From: Luidia sarsii
Lineage: Eukaryota; Echinodermata; Asteroidea; Paxillosida; Luidiidae
Length of the DNA stretch: 64,000 nt
Direction of reading: 5' to 3'
Assembly (NCBI GenBank): GCA_949987565.1
Contig: OX465116.1
Coordinates: 124,001-188,000 of the forward strand
The notes under the pieces are model-generated. The model was not told the DNA's origin. It did not search any database and was given only the letters and a program-made list of their open reading frames with translations. A program made the position numbers and the translations under genes. Positions 35,111 through 45,690 of this stretch are shown here, piece after piece (the first letter of the stretch is position 1; every line of letters begins with the position of its first letter).

Positions 35111-38100
35111 TTGGTAAAGACAGAGTTGACTAGGACGAAGATGATTACTGAGTTGATTACAGACTGAGTTGGTTACGGACAGAGTTGGTTATGGACAGAG
35201 TTGACTAGAACACAGTTGACTAGGACGCAAATGGTTACGGACAGAGTTGACTAGGACGGAGTTGGTTACGGACAGAGTTGACTAGGATAGAGTTGGTTAT
35301 GGACAGAGTTGACTAGGATGGAGTTGGTTACGGACAGAGTTGACTAGGACGGAGTTGGTTACTGACAGAGTTGACTAGGATGGAGTTGGTTACGGACAGA
35401 GTTGACTAGGATGGAGTTGGTTACAGACAGAGTTGCCTAGGACGGAGTTGGTTACAGACAGAGTTGACTAGGACGGAGTTGGTTACGGACAAAGTTGACT
35501 AGGACGGAGTTGGTTACGGACAAAGTTGACTAGGATGGAGTTGGTTACGGACAGAGTTGACTAGGACGGAGTTGGTTACTGACAGAGTTGACTAGGACGG
35601 AGTTGGTTACGGACAGAGTTGACTAGGACGGAGTTGGTTACTGACAGAGTTGACTAGGACGGAGTTGGTTACGGATAGAAATGACTAGGACGGAGTTGGT
35701 TACGGACAGAGTTGACTAGGACGGAGTTGGTTACGGACAGAAATGACTAGGATGGAGTTGGTTACGGACAAAGTTGACTAGGATGGAGATGGTTACGGAC
35801 AGAAATGACTAGGACGGAGTTGGTTACGGACAGAGTTGACTAGGACGGAGTTGGTTACGGACAGAGTTGACTAGGACGGAGTTGGTTACTGACAGAGTTG
35901 ACTAGGATGGAGTTGGTTACGGACAGAGTTGACTAGGACGGAGTTGGTTATGGACAGAGATGACTAGGATGGAGTTGGTTATGGACAGAGTTGACTAGGA
36001 TGGAGTTGGTTATGGACAGGGTTGACTAGGACGGAGTTGGTTATGGACAGAGTTGACTAGGATGGAGTTGGTCATGGACAGAGTTGACTAGGATGGAGTT
36101 GATTATGGACAGAGTTGACTAGGATGGAGTTGGTTACAGACAGAGTTGACTAGGATGGAGTTGATTATGGACAGAGTTGACTAGGATGGAGTTGGTTATG
36201 GACAGAGATGACTAGGATGGAGTTGGTTATGGACAGAGTTGACTAGGACGGAGTTGGTTATGGACAGGGTTGACTAGGACGGAGTTGGTTATGGACAGAG
36301 TTGACTAGGATGGAGTTGGTTACAGACAGTGTTGACTAGGATGTAGTTGGTTATGGACAGAGTTGACTATAGGATGGAGTTGGTTACAGACAGAGTTGAC
36401 TAGGATGGAGTTGGTTATGGACAGAGTTGACTAGGATGGAGTTGGTTATGGACAGAGTTGACTAGGATGGAGTTGGTTATGGACAGAGATGACTAGGATG
36501 GAGTTGGTTATGGACAGAGTTGACTAGGACGGAGTTGGTTATGGACAGGGTTGACTAGGATGGAGTTGGTTATGGTCAGATTTGACTAGGACGGAGTTGG
36601 TTACAGACAGAGTTGACTAGGATGGAGTTGGTTATGGACAGAGTTGACTAGGATGGAGTTGGTTATGGACAGAGTTGACTAGGATGGAGTTGGTTATGGA
36701 CAGAGTTGACTAGGACGGAGTTGGTTATGGACAGGGTTGACTAGGACAGAGTTGGTTACGGACAGAGATGACTAGGATGGAGTTGGTTATGGACAGAGTT
36801 GACTAGGACGGAGTTGGTTATGGACAGGGTTGACTAGGACGGAGTTGGTTATGGACAGAGTTGACTAGGACGGAGTTGGTTATGGACAGGGTTGACTAGG
36901 ATGGAGTTGGTTACAGAAAGAGATGACTAGGATGGAGTTGGTTATGGACAGGGTTGATTAGGACGGAGTTGGTTATGGACAGAGTTGACTAGGATGGAGT
37001 TGGTTACAGACAGAGTTGACTAGGATGGAGTTGGTTATGGACAGAGTTGACTAGGATGGAGTTGGTTATGGACAGAGTTGACTAGGATGGAGTTGGTTAC
37101 AGACAGAGTTGACTAGGATGGAGTTGGTTATGGACAGAGTTGACTAGGATTGAGTTGGTTATGGACAGAGTTGACTAGGATGGAGTTGGTTACAGACAGA
37201 GTTGACTAGGATGGAGTTGGTTATGGACAGAGTTGACTAGGATGGAGTTGGTTACAGACAGAGTTGACTAGGATGGAGTTGGTTATGGACAGGGTTGACT
37301 AGGATGGAGTTGGTTATGGACAGAGTTGACTAGGATGGAGTTGGTTATGGACAGGGTTGACTAGGATGGAGTTGGTTACGGACAGAGTTGACTAGGACGG
37401 AGTTGGTTATGGACAGAGTTGACTAGGACGGAGTTGGTTACGGACAGAGTTGACTAGGACGGAGTTGGTTATGGACAGAGTTGACTAGGATGGAGTTGGT
37501 TATGGACAGGGTTGACTAGGATGGAGTTGGTTACGGACAGAGTTGACTAGGACGGAGTTGGTTACTGACAGAGTTGACTAGGATGTTGTTGGTTACGGAC
37601 AGAGTTGACTAGGATGGAGTTGGTTACGGACAGAGTTGACTAGGATGGAGTTGGTTACGGACAGAGTTGACTAGGACGGAGTTGGTTAAGGACGGAGTTG
37701 ACTAGGATGGAGTTGGTTACTGACAGAGTTGACTAGGATGGAGTTGGTTACAGAAAGAGTTGACTAGGACGGAGTTGGTTACGGACAAAGTTGACTAGGA
37801 TGGAGTTGGTTACGGACAGAGTTGACTAGGATAGAGTTGACTAGGACGGAGTTGGTTACGGACAGAGTTGACTAGGACAGAGTTGACTAGGACGGAGTTG
37901 GTTACGGACAGAGTTGACTAGGACAGAGTTGACTAGGACAGAGTTAACTAGGATGGAGTTGGTTACGGACAAAGTTGACTAGGATGGAGTTGGTTACGGA
38001 CAGAGTTGACTAGGATAGAGTTGACTAGGACGGAGTTGGTTACGGACAGAGTTGACTAGGACAGAGTTGACTAGGACGGAGTTGGTTACGGACAGAGTTG

Positions 38101-38541
38101 ACTAGGACAGAGTTGACTAGGACAGAGTTAACTAGGATGGAGTTGGTTACGGACAGAGTTGACTAGGACGGAGTTGGTTACGGACAGAGTTGACTAGGAC
38201 AGAGTTAACTAGGACAGAGTTAACTAGGACAGAGTTAACTAGGATGGAGTTGGTTACGGACAGAGTTGACTAGGATGGAGTTGGTTACGGACAGAGTTGA
38301 CTAGGATGGAGTTGGTTATGGACAGAGTTGACTAGGATGGAGTTGGTTACAGACAGAGTTGACTAGGACGGAGTTGGTTACGGACAGAGTTGACTAGGAC
38401 GGAGTTGACTAGGACAGAGTTGACTAGGATGGAGTTGGTTACGGACAGAGATGACTAGGATGGAGTTGGTTACGGACAGAGTTGACTAGGATGGAGTTGG
38501 TTATGGACAGAGTTGACTAGGATAGAGTTGGTTAGTGACAG
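35111..38541 (+). repeat. 31-bp composite satellite, block 3
   Basis: Starts with the same TTTGGTAAAGACAG junction as 26346. The first 2 kb follows block 2 at offset 8,764. The last kilobase has many truncated GACTAGGACAGAGTT units of 15 bp in tandem. Ends at GGTTAGTGACAGTGGC. Confidence 0.97.
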
Positions 38542-38545
38542 TGGC

Positions 38546-39734
38546 TCTAGCCAGGCATCAAATAGCATGTCGCTCCGATATGCTATCGAAAAATCTCGAC
38601 TTGCTTTTATTTTGCCGATACATTATCGATACGCTATAACAAAAATGGCTAGAATTTCTTTATGACTATAGATGAGAATTTCACACCACAGCTTTGTATT
38701 TCGGGTTGTTGTTTTTTTCCAAAAACATATAGGCCCTAGCAGCAAAGTGCAGCAAAGCGCAGCAGCGCACGACAGCAACGGTTTTACTGATGCACTCTGA
38801 TCCCATCTGACACACACAAACATGTGATAACGCTGCATGTACATGTACACTGTACTAGTACATGTACTGTACAGTACAGTGTTGTACAGTATATGTACAG
38901 CACTGCACATGTACCATAAAGTACATCGTATGTCCGCCCCGACGTACACAACGCAGGATGCATGTCAGATGACTACCGATTGCTGGTCACAATGATACAT
39001 GTACACATGTACAGTGTGTGTATGTACTACCGATCACTGGTCTTTAGTAAGCCCGGATGAATAGAGCACAATGAGTGCACAGCACATGTGCCGTATAGCG
39101 GTTAGTTGCAAGCCAAAGCTGGTAACGAATTTTTAAAAATATCGGTCGTCTGTTCGTTATTTTTAAACAGTTACATGTAAAGGAACAAAAAACAAAACCG
39201 GTTGTGATTAGCGAACACTTGACACCGTGTCAGTGTGACCCTTGTGATTTTACTACCGCGCTCCTTTCTGATGTTGGATTCTACAAGTACAACCATACAA
39301 CATGTATGTTGAATCTGGCGGAGATTTTCGGTTTGGAATTTTGGTTCTACATGTACTTCGTGTAGTCATGTACATTGTACAGTACACCGTGTGTCTAGCC
39401 CGAATGCACGCAGTGTTTTTGACATTTGGGGGAAATCTGGGGATTTCGGAAGGGTTGTTTTCAAAGTCCCGTTTAAGCACAGAATTACACGTTGTCCTTT
39501 GACTCTACAGTCACTCAACCCTCAAAATTTCAAAACTTGATAAAAAGGGTAATTTGTCGGGTCAAATTTGTTGGACAATTTTCAGGGTAAAATCTGGGGG
39601 TTTCGGTCAGGGGATACTCACGGTAGCCATGGAGTCGAACACATCATTGTTTGCTCGAGTTTTCCTGCAGAAAGTCTTGGACCCTACTATCGCCTGAGTC
39701 CCGACCCCCTTAAACAAAAATTAAAAAAGGGTGA
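38546..39734. other. Non-coding DNA with ACATGTAC cluster
   Basis: 38836-38930 is packed with overlapping GTAC, TGTACA and ACATGT palindromes. Further such words lie at 38995-39015 and 39350-39385. No gene signal. Confidence 0.5.
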
Positions 39735-39850
39735 TAACTGATTGTAAATAAAAAGGGTCCAAGTTACTCTGAGTCGGACTAGTTTAGTTATATGGACAGA
39801 GTAGTCCGAGTTACTTGGACCTGACAAGTTACCCTTTTTTACCCTTTTTT
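39735..39850. repeat. Imperfect hairpin, AAGGGTCCAAGTTACTC arms
   Basis: AAAGGGTCCAAGTTACTCTG and GTCCGAGTTACTTGGACC face each other around a core containing TATGGACAGAGTAG. Relatives of one arm occur at 39540-39575 and 40995-41035 (GTCGGGTCCCAGTTACTCGG). Confidence 0.65.
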
Positions 39851-39851
39851 T

Positions 39852-40070
39852 GCAAAGCAGTAACTTCAAATGTTTCTCGAAAATTTTAAGCCTACATGTT
39901 TTGGATTATTTGTTTTCAGGATTTAGAATGAAAGCACATAAATGGTGATTTGTGAACCTTTCATCTTATTTGAAACCTCTAAAGAAGCTTTCATTCTAAA
40001 TCCTGAAAACGAATAATCCAAAACATGTAGGCTTGAAATTTTCGAGAAACATTTGAAGTTACTGCTTTGC
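39852..40070. mobile_element. Foldback element with 84-bp arms
   Basis: 39852-39935 and 39987-40070 are inverted copies (GCAAAGCAGTAACTTCAAAT at the left end, ATTTGAAGTTACTGCTTTGC at the right) with only a few differences and a 51-nt loop. No ORF. Confidence 0.9.
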
Positions 40071-40243
40071 ACCACACACACCGCATATCGTTGCATGCTT
40101 TGTGCCGTTCATGAAACAGTCGCGGGCTCAACGGTTGCAGACCCACTGCGCACACGGAACTGTCAGAATGCTATTTTTAGAAAAGAAGATGGCCGCCTTG
40201 TTTTGGCTGTCGCACGGGCGAAACACCTTCTCGATCAACTGAG

Positions 40244-40500
40244 GACGGCTATTTGCTGTTTCGCAATAACAGTCCACATGTACATGTACGTGTATTATCA
40301 AAGAGTATTCTTTGGTACTCTGCTTGCACATGTACGGTACATGTACATGTACTGTACAATCACATGTACCGTACAATCACATGTACAGCGCACGTGTTGT
40401 ATCCATGGTTGTATACAGTACCAGTCGGCTCTTCACAGGGCGATGACCTGCGCGCGCACCACGAGTGTGGACTGTTATTGCGAAACAGCAAATAGCCGTC
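40244..40500. repeat. Inverted repeat, 34-bp arms, ACATGTAC-rich core
   Basis: CTATTTGCTGTTTCGCAATA (from 40249) and its reverse complement near 40476-40495 flank about 190 bp with many ACATGTAC and CATGTACNGTACA words. Confidence 0.85.
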
Positions 40501-40543
40501 GTACGGGTATACGTCACGAGACTAAGCGCTGATTGGTCGAGGT

Positions 40544-40568
40544 GCCAGGTTCGGATTCCGAACCTGGC
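40544..40568. repeat. Short perfect hairpin GCCAGGTTCGGA
   Basis: GCCAGGTTCGG pairs with CCGAACCTGGC around a 2-3 nt loop. It resembles a Pol III B box (GGTTCGGATTCC) but no A box or tRNA fold surrounds it. Confidence 0.6.
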
Positions 40569-40865
40569 GGAGACGTTGACGGGACATTTACAGACAGTAT
40601 TTGGGTGAGTTTCTGCCCGTTTTTCGGAAAAGTATTTTACCCACGATGTTTTGGGTTATCTGATCACATTCAGTATACATTTGGGATCAAGTGCATGTCC
40701 TTAGATTGTGTGTGGCGATTTTCCAAAGGGTGGAAAAAGGGGGCGATCGGGACAGTGGTGTTTCCAAAATGGTAAAAACAAAAACCTCGCTATAATTTTG
40801 TACATACGTTCCCGTAACCCTCAGGTCTCCGACCTTCGGGAGGATGAGGGTTACGGTTACCGCAA

Positions 40866-40965
40866 CTAGGGGTAATGACTGAGTTGGTCACGGACCAAAT
40901 TGCAATTGGTCACAGTCACAGACTTAGTTGACTAGAAACAGGTTATGGACTAAGTTCACGTGACA
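40866..40965 (+). repeat. Diverged relative of the central satellite
   Basis: GACTGAGTTGGTCACGGACC, then TTAGTTGACTAGAAACAGG, then TTATGGACTAAGTTCACG keep the order of the 31-bp satellite (GTTGG TTACGGAC / GTTGACTAGG) with many changes. It lies 2.3 kb outside the array. Confidence 0.55.
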
Positions 40966-41045
40966 CCAACCCCTCCAAATTTTGAAAAAAAGGAAAAAAA
41001 GGGTGAGTTGTCGGGTCCCAGTTACTCGGACTACGTAAGTACACC

Positions 41046-41306
41046 GTGAGTGTGAGTGCTCCGGTGCCAGTGAGGCCGGTTGTCGCAACTACTGAACTAG
41101 GCAAAATCGACTTCAAAAATCTAGATAAAGCCATGAAATATAAGTCAAAAACTCACATGAATGTGCTCCTGGATGAGTTCTCAAACAGTAATGTGGATTA
41201 TAGCAACATGAGTGAGTTTATTAAGGAGGTAAACATCAAACTGTGGAGGAATTCTACTAACGTCGAGTTCAGCAAAATTGAAAATGGCCGCCAATCTGGT
41301 CAATAG
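41046..41306 (+). CDS. Hypothetical ORF / possible exon, 86 codons
   Basis: Open frame to a stop at 41304-41306, with no ATG near its start (the frame opens on GTG, so the true start or splice acceptor is unknown). The peptide has non-repetitive, protein-like composition (for example KIDFKNLDKAMKYKSKTHMN and SEFIKEVNIKLWRNS) unlike the repeat-derived frames elsewhere. I recognise no domain. It could be an exon of a gene or a piece of a transposon protein. Confidence 0.3.
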   Translation: MSVSAPVPVRPVVATTELGKIDFKNLDKAMKYKSKTHMNVLLDEFSNSNVDYSNMSEFIKEVNIKLWRNSTNVEFSKIENGRQSGQ

Positions 41307-43091
41307 CGCCACCAATAGTTGGGAAGTTGTCAGTCAGGCAGACTGTTAATTGTAAAGAGCGCCACAAAGAAAGAGAAGTGAAGAGACGCAGCTCCTTTTT
41401 GTGGGTTCATTTTGCATGCATTGATTCCTACGAGATGCCCGTTTGCACCCATTCTGAAAACAAACAAATTAAACAATTTGCTGATTAACAATTAGCAGAT
41501 TAGCAGATTAACAATTGTTCAATTTCTTTACCGTGAATTATTAAGTTGGCTTGCTTAGAGCTTCAGTAGTATCACAATTAGGCCTATACATGTTCATCAT
41601 CATGAAATTCTTCATGCAACTGTTCACAATTTTGTGCTAAAGTTCATAGTCATGTTTTTCCTTTATTTATTTGACTCATTTGACTGAATTTGAAAAAGTT
41701 GCATCCACTCTGCATAAGATCCCCATGATTTGCAACAACTGCTTGTTTATTATCTGAATAAAACGGGGACGTGTTCCCTGGAGATAAACAGCAGTTAATG
41801 GTTGAATGCACTAATACTGAGTATCAGGCACTCAAAAGCGGCAAAGACTTGTCGAATGTTGGGGAGACAGCCATCTAAGGGCGAGAGAGCTCGTTCAGAT
41901 GGTAAGATGGTTCGCAAAACCAGAGGTCTTCCATTCCAGTGTCGGTCCGGTCAAAATGTTCTTAGAAATTTTCCAAATTGTTTTTAACAGATCCCAGTGA
42001 TCAGTTCAAGTTAATTAATTTTTAAATAATTGCATTTGGACAATTGTGTACAAAAGTTTAGGAATTAATACAATAAATATTATGGTCAAAGTGCTTCCAA
42101 AATTATCTCAGAATGAACTACTACTTTAAGCACTTAAAATAATTCAAAACAAACAAATCAAATGACCCAAAAAAGTGGAGATTAAAATTATATCAGTTTC
42201 ACATTTTTCAATGTCTTTATTGTGAATTCAGTTGGCTTTGTTAGAGCTTCAGTTATCACTTATACATCATAATGAAATCCTTTATACATTCAATAGCTCC
42301 CAGCGGTCTGATAAAGGGCGCCCTCTTTGACCTGGGAAAGGCGAAAAACAGATCAAACATTCAAAGCAATCCGATCTGAAAATTCCTTTCCGACCCTCCT
42401 GAGAGCGATCAAGCATTACAGCTCCAGGTCAAAGGGGCTTCTTACATCAACAGTACTGTTTACATTAGTCATGAATATTCATCAATATTACTTATAACTT
42501 AAAAAAATTAATGAACATTTAAAAATTTCAACTTTTAATATTCTGTTCAGAATAAATTGTGATACGTTCATAGCTTAGAACAGCTGATGAGAGAAGATAC
42601 ATGTTTTGGCCAATTGACTGATTTGATTAAATAGACTTAATTACCACCTTAACACTAATTATTTAAATTATATTACCATAATTACATTATTACAACAATA
42701 CCATAATTACCATAATATTAACCATAAAAAAGTTTCTCTGTGGTACACACATTTGTTTGATTGTTCAAAGTACTTCAGTTTTTCTTTTGCTTTTGAGATG
42801 ATCATTTCAGAATATCATCCCATCAATCTATGACCAAGCAAACTTTGTTTCTTCTATGCATTGAGGATGACAGTGCAAGAGTGCAATAGGTGGGAGAGAG
42901 TAGAGAGAAAGATGTTGGTGCAAAAAAAATGAAAGAGATAGGTCAATGATTGACCTGGCTGAGAGAAGATATGGGTGCAAAGATAGGAGAGAGAGAGAAG
43001 AAACAATGTCTGCGGTTGGAGGATTTAATTTGCATAAACGTTGACTAAAATTGAACTAGTTTTTAAAAAGCCACAGAGAAACTCTTCTATT
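41307..43091. other. AT-rich non-coding stretch with one internal duplication
   Basis: 41520-41620 and 42205-42300 are diverged duplicates (TGAATT, GTTGGCTT, AGAGCTTCAGT, ATCATNATGAAAT). A 61-codon frame at 41802 has no recognisable content. The rest looks like intergenic DNA downstream of the minus-strand gene ending near 43.1 kb. Confidence 0.45.
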
Positions 43092-43097
43092 TTTATT
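43092..43097 (-). promoter_or_regulatory. Poly(A) signal AATAAA
   Basis: AATAAA on the minus strand about 110 nt downstream of the TAG at 43206, in AT-rich DNA, as expected for the 3-prime end of the minus-strand gene. Confidence 0.45.
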
Positions 43098-43205
43098 ATA
43101 CAATGAACTACTTGAATTAATTTTAATAAAACAATATTAATAAGGATAATCTAAAGTTATATCCAAGATCCAATTAAATTTTCAAGAAGTGGTCGTGGCT
43201 GGCGT

Positions 43206-43283
43206 CTAGTTGAAGTCCCTCTCCACTGCCTCTGATGAAAAGCTGATATCTGGCTGCACCTGGGTGTCCATAGGTTGTCCATT
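43206..43283 (-). CDS. Terminal exon of an unrecognised multi-exon gene
   Basis: Minus strand: acceptor TTTCTTTTGTCTCAG, then 25 codons starting NGQPMDTQVQPDISFSSE and ending RDFN, then TAG at 43206-43208, with AATAAA about 110 nt further on. No homologue recognised. It lies at the downstream end of the long minus-strand array of exon-like blocks, and I infer it is the last exon of the gene from which those blocks derive. Phase joining to upstream exons cannot be settled by eye. Confidence 0.5.
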   Translation of the reverse strand, partial: NGQPMDTQVQPDISFSSEAVERDFN

Positions 43284-43699
43284 CTGAGACAAAAGAAAAG
43301 TATGAAGAAATGTCTTAGTCATTGTATTCCTTAAAGATCAGAGTATAGGGATTCAGAGGAAATTTCTAAGGATGTGAGACTTGTTGGGATGGATTTCTTA
43401 GTTTGAGTTTTGATCAGCATTCGGACAAAATGGCAAGTGGATACGAGTGAAAAGTACTCATATATAGACACTATTGCTATGAAAAGAGAGGAAGTGCCAG
43501 ATTTGGTGATTTAGTCCAGGTTTTGGTGGAAGAATTTTAAACCAACGGAAGATGTAAACATTCAGTTCAGAACCCACTACATACATGTAGGGCTAGTCAG
43601 AAAATTGACAAAAAAGTCCCAAAGCAGGATACATTTGAAGCCTCTGGAGCAGTACGGAATGAGTAGATGACAAGTCATTCCTACAAGGCACAAACTCAC

Positions 43700-43802
43700 C
43701 TCAATATGACCTCAGGAGCATCTTCAGTCACTGCAGTTTTCCTCACTCCAAGTTCCTTGAGCATCATCGCCGATGGTTGTCTGTAGAACCTTCAAGTGGA
43801 TC
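43700..43802 (-). CDS. Exon B-type block nearest the 3-prime end
   Basis: Acceptor GAATTCAG, then IHLKVLQTTIGDDAQGTW. Two donors are possible: GTGAGG (exon ends 43747) or GTGAGT (exon ends 43700). With the longer form another frame reads KELGVRKTAVTEDAPEVI. A diverged duplicate of the whole block lies at 60838-60955. Function unknown. Confidence 0.4.
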
Positions 43803-44194
43803 CTGAATTCAAAACAAACAGAATAATACAATGCCTTATTTGTAATATTCGATATCCTCAAAGCCCACCATGGAAATATTTGGAGCAAACAATGATGTTA
43901 CCCTTCACACCTGTCAGGTATCAGCACAATATGAGTCCATGGATAACTGATATATTTTGAGGTTCTAGTGATGATAAATCAAGTTGGTCAAAAGGGAATA
44001 TCACAACAATTTTTTTAGGTCTTGACTTGACAATGTCTGTTTCGAAATTGTTACATCCTGAAAATTTCAGGGACTGTGAATTAATGTCATCACTATATTA
44101 TCAAAATTCAATTTTCGTTTTGATAACTGGATAACTTTAGATAACTGAGGCAATGAGTGATTTCCCCACTGGCCTATCCCACCCTGAGACCTAC

Positions 44195-44262
44195 CTCTAG
44201 TTATCAGTCTGATCTGCAATGGTGAGCTCATTAAACATCTCAAGTAGGTGCTGGCATCAATC
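44195..44262 (-). CDS. Exon D-type block, older copy
   Basis: Acceptor CATTGTGCAG, 68 nt, donor GTAGGT. One frame reads MFNELTIADQTDN before TAG at the donor; another reads through as IDASTYLRCLMSSPLQIRLI. A second near-identical copy is at 45259-45330. The tandem copies read LLEEFKKLNIADETN in the equivalent frame. Confidence 0.4.
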
Positions 44263-44667
44263 CTGCACAATGAGAGACAAAGGAAAGAAATCATTCATTA
44301 AGGTTGTAAGAACTGACAACACTCCTGGAGAGTAAACTCAAAATTTCAAATTTAGAAGCAAAACCAATGGTCAAAGCAATTGGATCTCATTCATTGAGGT
44401 TTGCCCTGCTCAACTTGATCAACACTGAGTGCTCAGTACTTTGCCCAATGCCTCATGAAAACTGTAATACCGACTGGATCTCATCTGATGTAATATTTTT
44501 TAATTGCCACATTCATCCGTAGGAGACATTTTCTTTTTTGAATTTTGGGGCGTTGAGTTAAAGCCTCCCTTAAAAAAACCTTTCTTGAGTCATAGAGCTT
44601 GTGTTTGTTAATGTCTTATAAACCCATGATGAATTTCATGTGATGTACTCTGCAACAACAGACTCAC

Positions 44668-44761
44668 CAGTCATCATTTCTCCTTCCTGCCCTCCGTTGT
44701 ATTCCAGAATGGAGTACACGGCATCCTCTTGGCTGGTCACTCCACCGGACTCCTCCAAAAC
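44668..44761 (-). CDS. Exon C-type block, best preserved frame
   Basis: Acceptor TTTTTTCTGAAG, then VLEESGGVTSQEDAVYSILE and a Gly/Glu-rich end, donor GTGAGT at 44662-44667. In the tandem copies the same block reads VTSQEDALSSILEDTAG, but two frames are needed: the 3-prime part makes sense only as WDDPVFEEYITANPS in a shifted frame, suggesting those copies are decayed. Acidic, helix-prone peptide; no family recognised. Confidence 0.45.
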
Positions 44762-44933
44762 CTTCAGAAAAAAGGGGAAGAAAAGAGAGAAAAACCTGCC
44801 GCAGACTAGGCTGGGCATCGTTATGGCAAACATTCAAAATGCAGTCAGATCACCTACAAATTTAACAAAATTAGGTCCAGTTAGAATGATACATTATACT
44901 AGGCTTGATCTATAAAATTATATAAAATCTCAC

Positions 44934-44992
44934 TTGCTTCCCAGAGTTCAGCATCGTCTGGGATGACTGTCTTCAGAAACGTCAACTTGCAT
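44934..44992 (-). CDS. Exon B-type block, older copy
   Basis: Acceptor TTCTTTAG, 59 nt, donor GTGAGA. Reads CKLTFLKTVIPDDAELWEA. The tandem copies read WKLLKTTIAENAQCLGQK with donor GTAAGA. Confidence 0.45.
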
Positions 44993-45534
44993 CTAAAGAA
45001 AGTTTCGACAAAAGCACAAATCATAATCTTTAGCATTTTATTATAACATGAAGACTTTTCATTGTCAATCATGCAAATATTTGGAACCATAAAGAAAAGA
45101 CAAAACTTCGGAATCGTGGTTGCACCACTGAATACATGAAGGAATTAAGACAAAAACCAAGAAGCCTGGTAAATGTGAGGCAATCAAGGGGGAAGAGCAT
45201 GACAACATTCTGAAATAAGAGTTACTTTAGAACTTGAGAGACTGTTTAGACTGGGACCTACCTCTAGTTATCAGTCTGATCTGCGATGGTGAGCTCCTTA
45301 AACATCTCAAGTAGGTGCTGGCATCAATCCTGCACAATGAGAGACAAAGGAAAGAAATCATTCATTAAGGTTGTAAGAACTGACAAAACTCCTGGAGAAT
45401 AATTCCTTTTATCAGAATTTCAAATTCAGTAGCAAAAACAATGGTCCAATCAATTGGATCTCATTCATTGAGGTTTGCCCTGCTCAACGTGATAAACACT
45501 GAGTGCTCAGTGCTTTGCCCAATGCCTCATGAAA

Positions 45535-45690
45535 ACAATTTCAGGCAGCTCGGGTAGGATTCGAACCCTTGACTCCTGCCTACCGGTGCAGATGTCTAGT
45601 CGACGTCATGTGGCTGATTCGAATATTCTGTAGTGGCGGGTACCACGTTGCATCATAGATAATAACATGCTGCTTGCATTGAAGAGAATG
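45535..45690 (-). mobile_element. tRNA-derived SINE fragment
   Basis: The minus strand carries a strong B box, GGGTTCGAATCC, inside a tRNA-like 3-prime half (GGCAGGAGTCAAGGGTTCGA, then CCTACCCGAGCTGCC). It interrupts a repeated segment whose uninterrupted version is at about 44395-44500 (TGAGGTTTGCCCTGCTC). Confidence 0.55.

Larger units (their letters stand above)
18900..36900. repeat. Tandem segmental duplication, offset about 9.18 kb
   Basis: About 18.9-28.08 kb and 28.08-36.9 kb are two copies of one segment (31-bp block, short 16-bp block, BEL insert, long 16-bp block, 31-bp block). Offsets are 9,180, then 9,179 and 9,174 inside the insert, then 9,212 and 8,764 in the satellite. Ends are approximate because they lie in satellite. 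Confidence 0.9.

Noticed and set aside
14959..38541. CRISPR array
   Set aside because: Repeats are directly adjacent with no unique spacers, and the DNA is eukaryotic.
40544..40568. tRNA T-arm or Pol III promoter
   Set aside because: A hairpin with GGTTCGGATTCC but no A box or cloverleaf around it.
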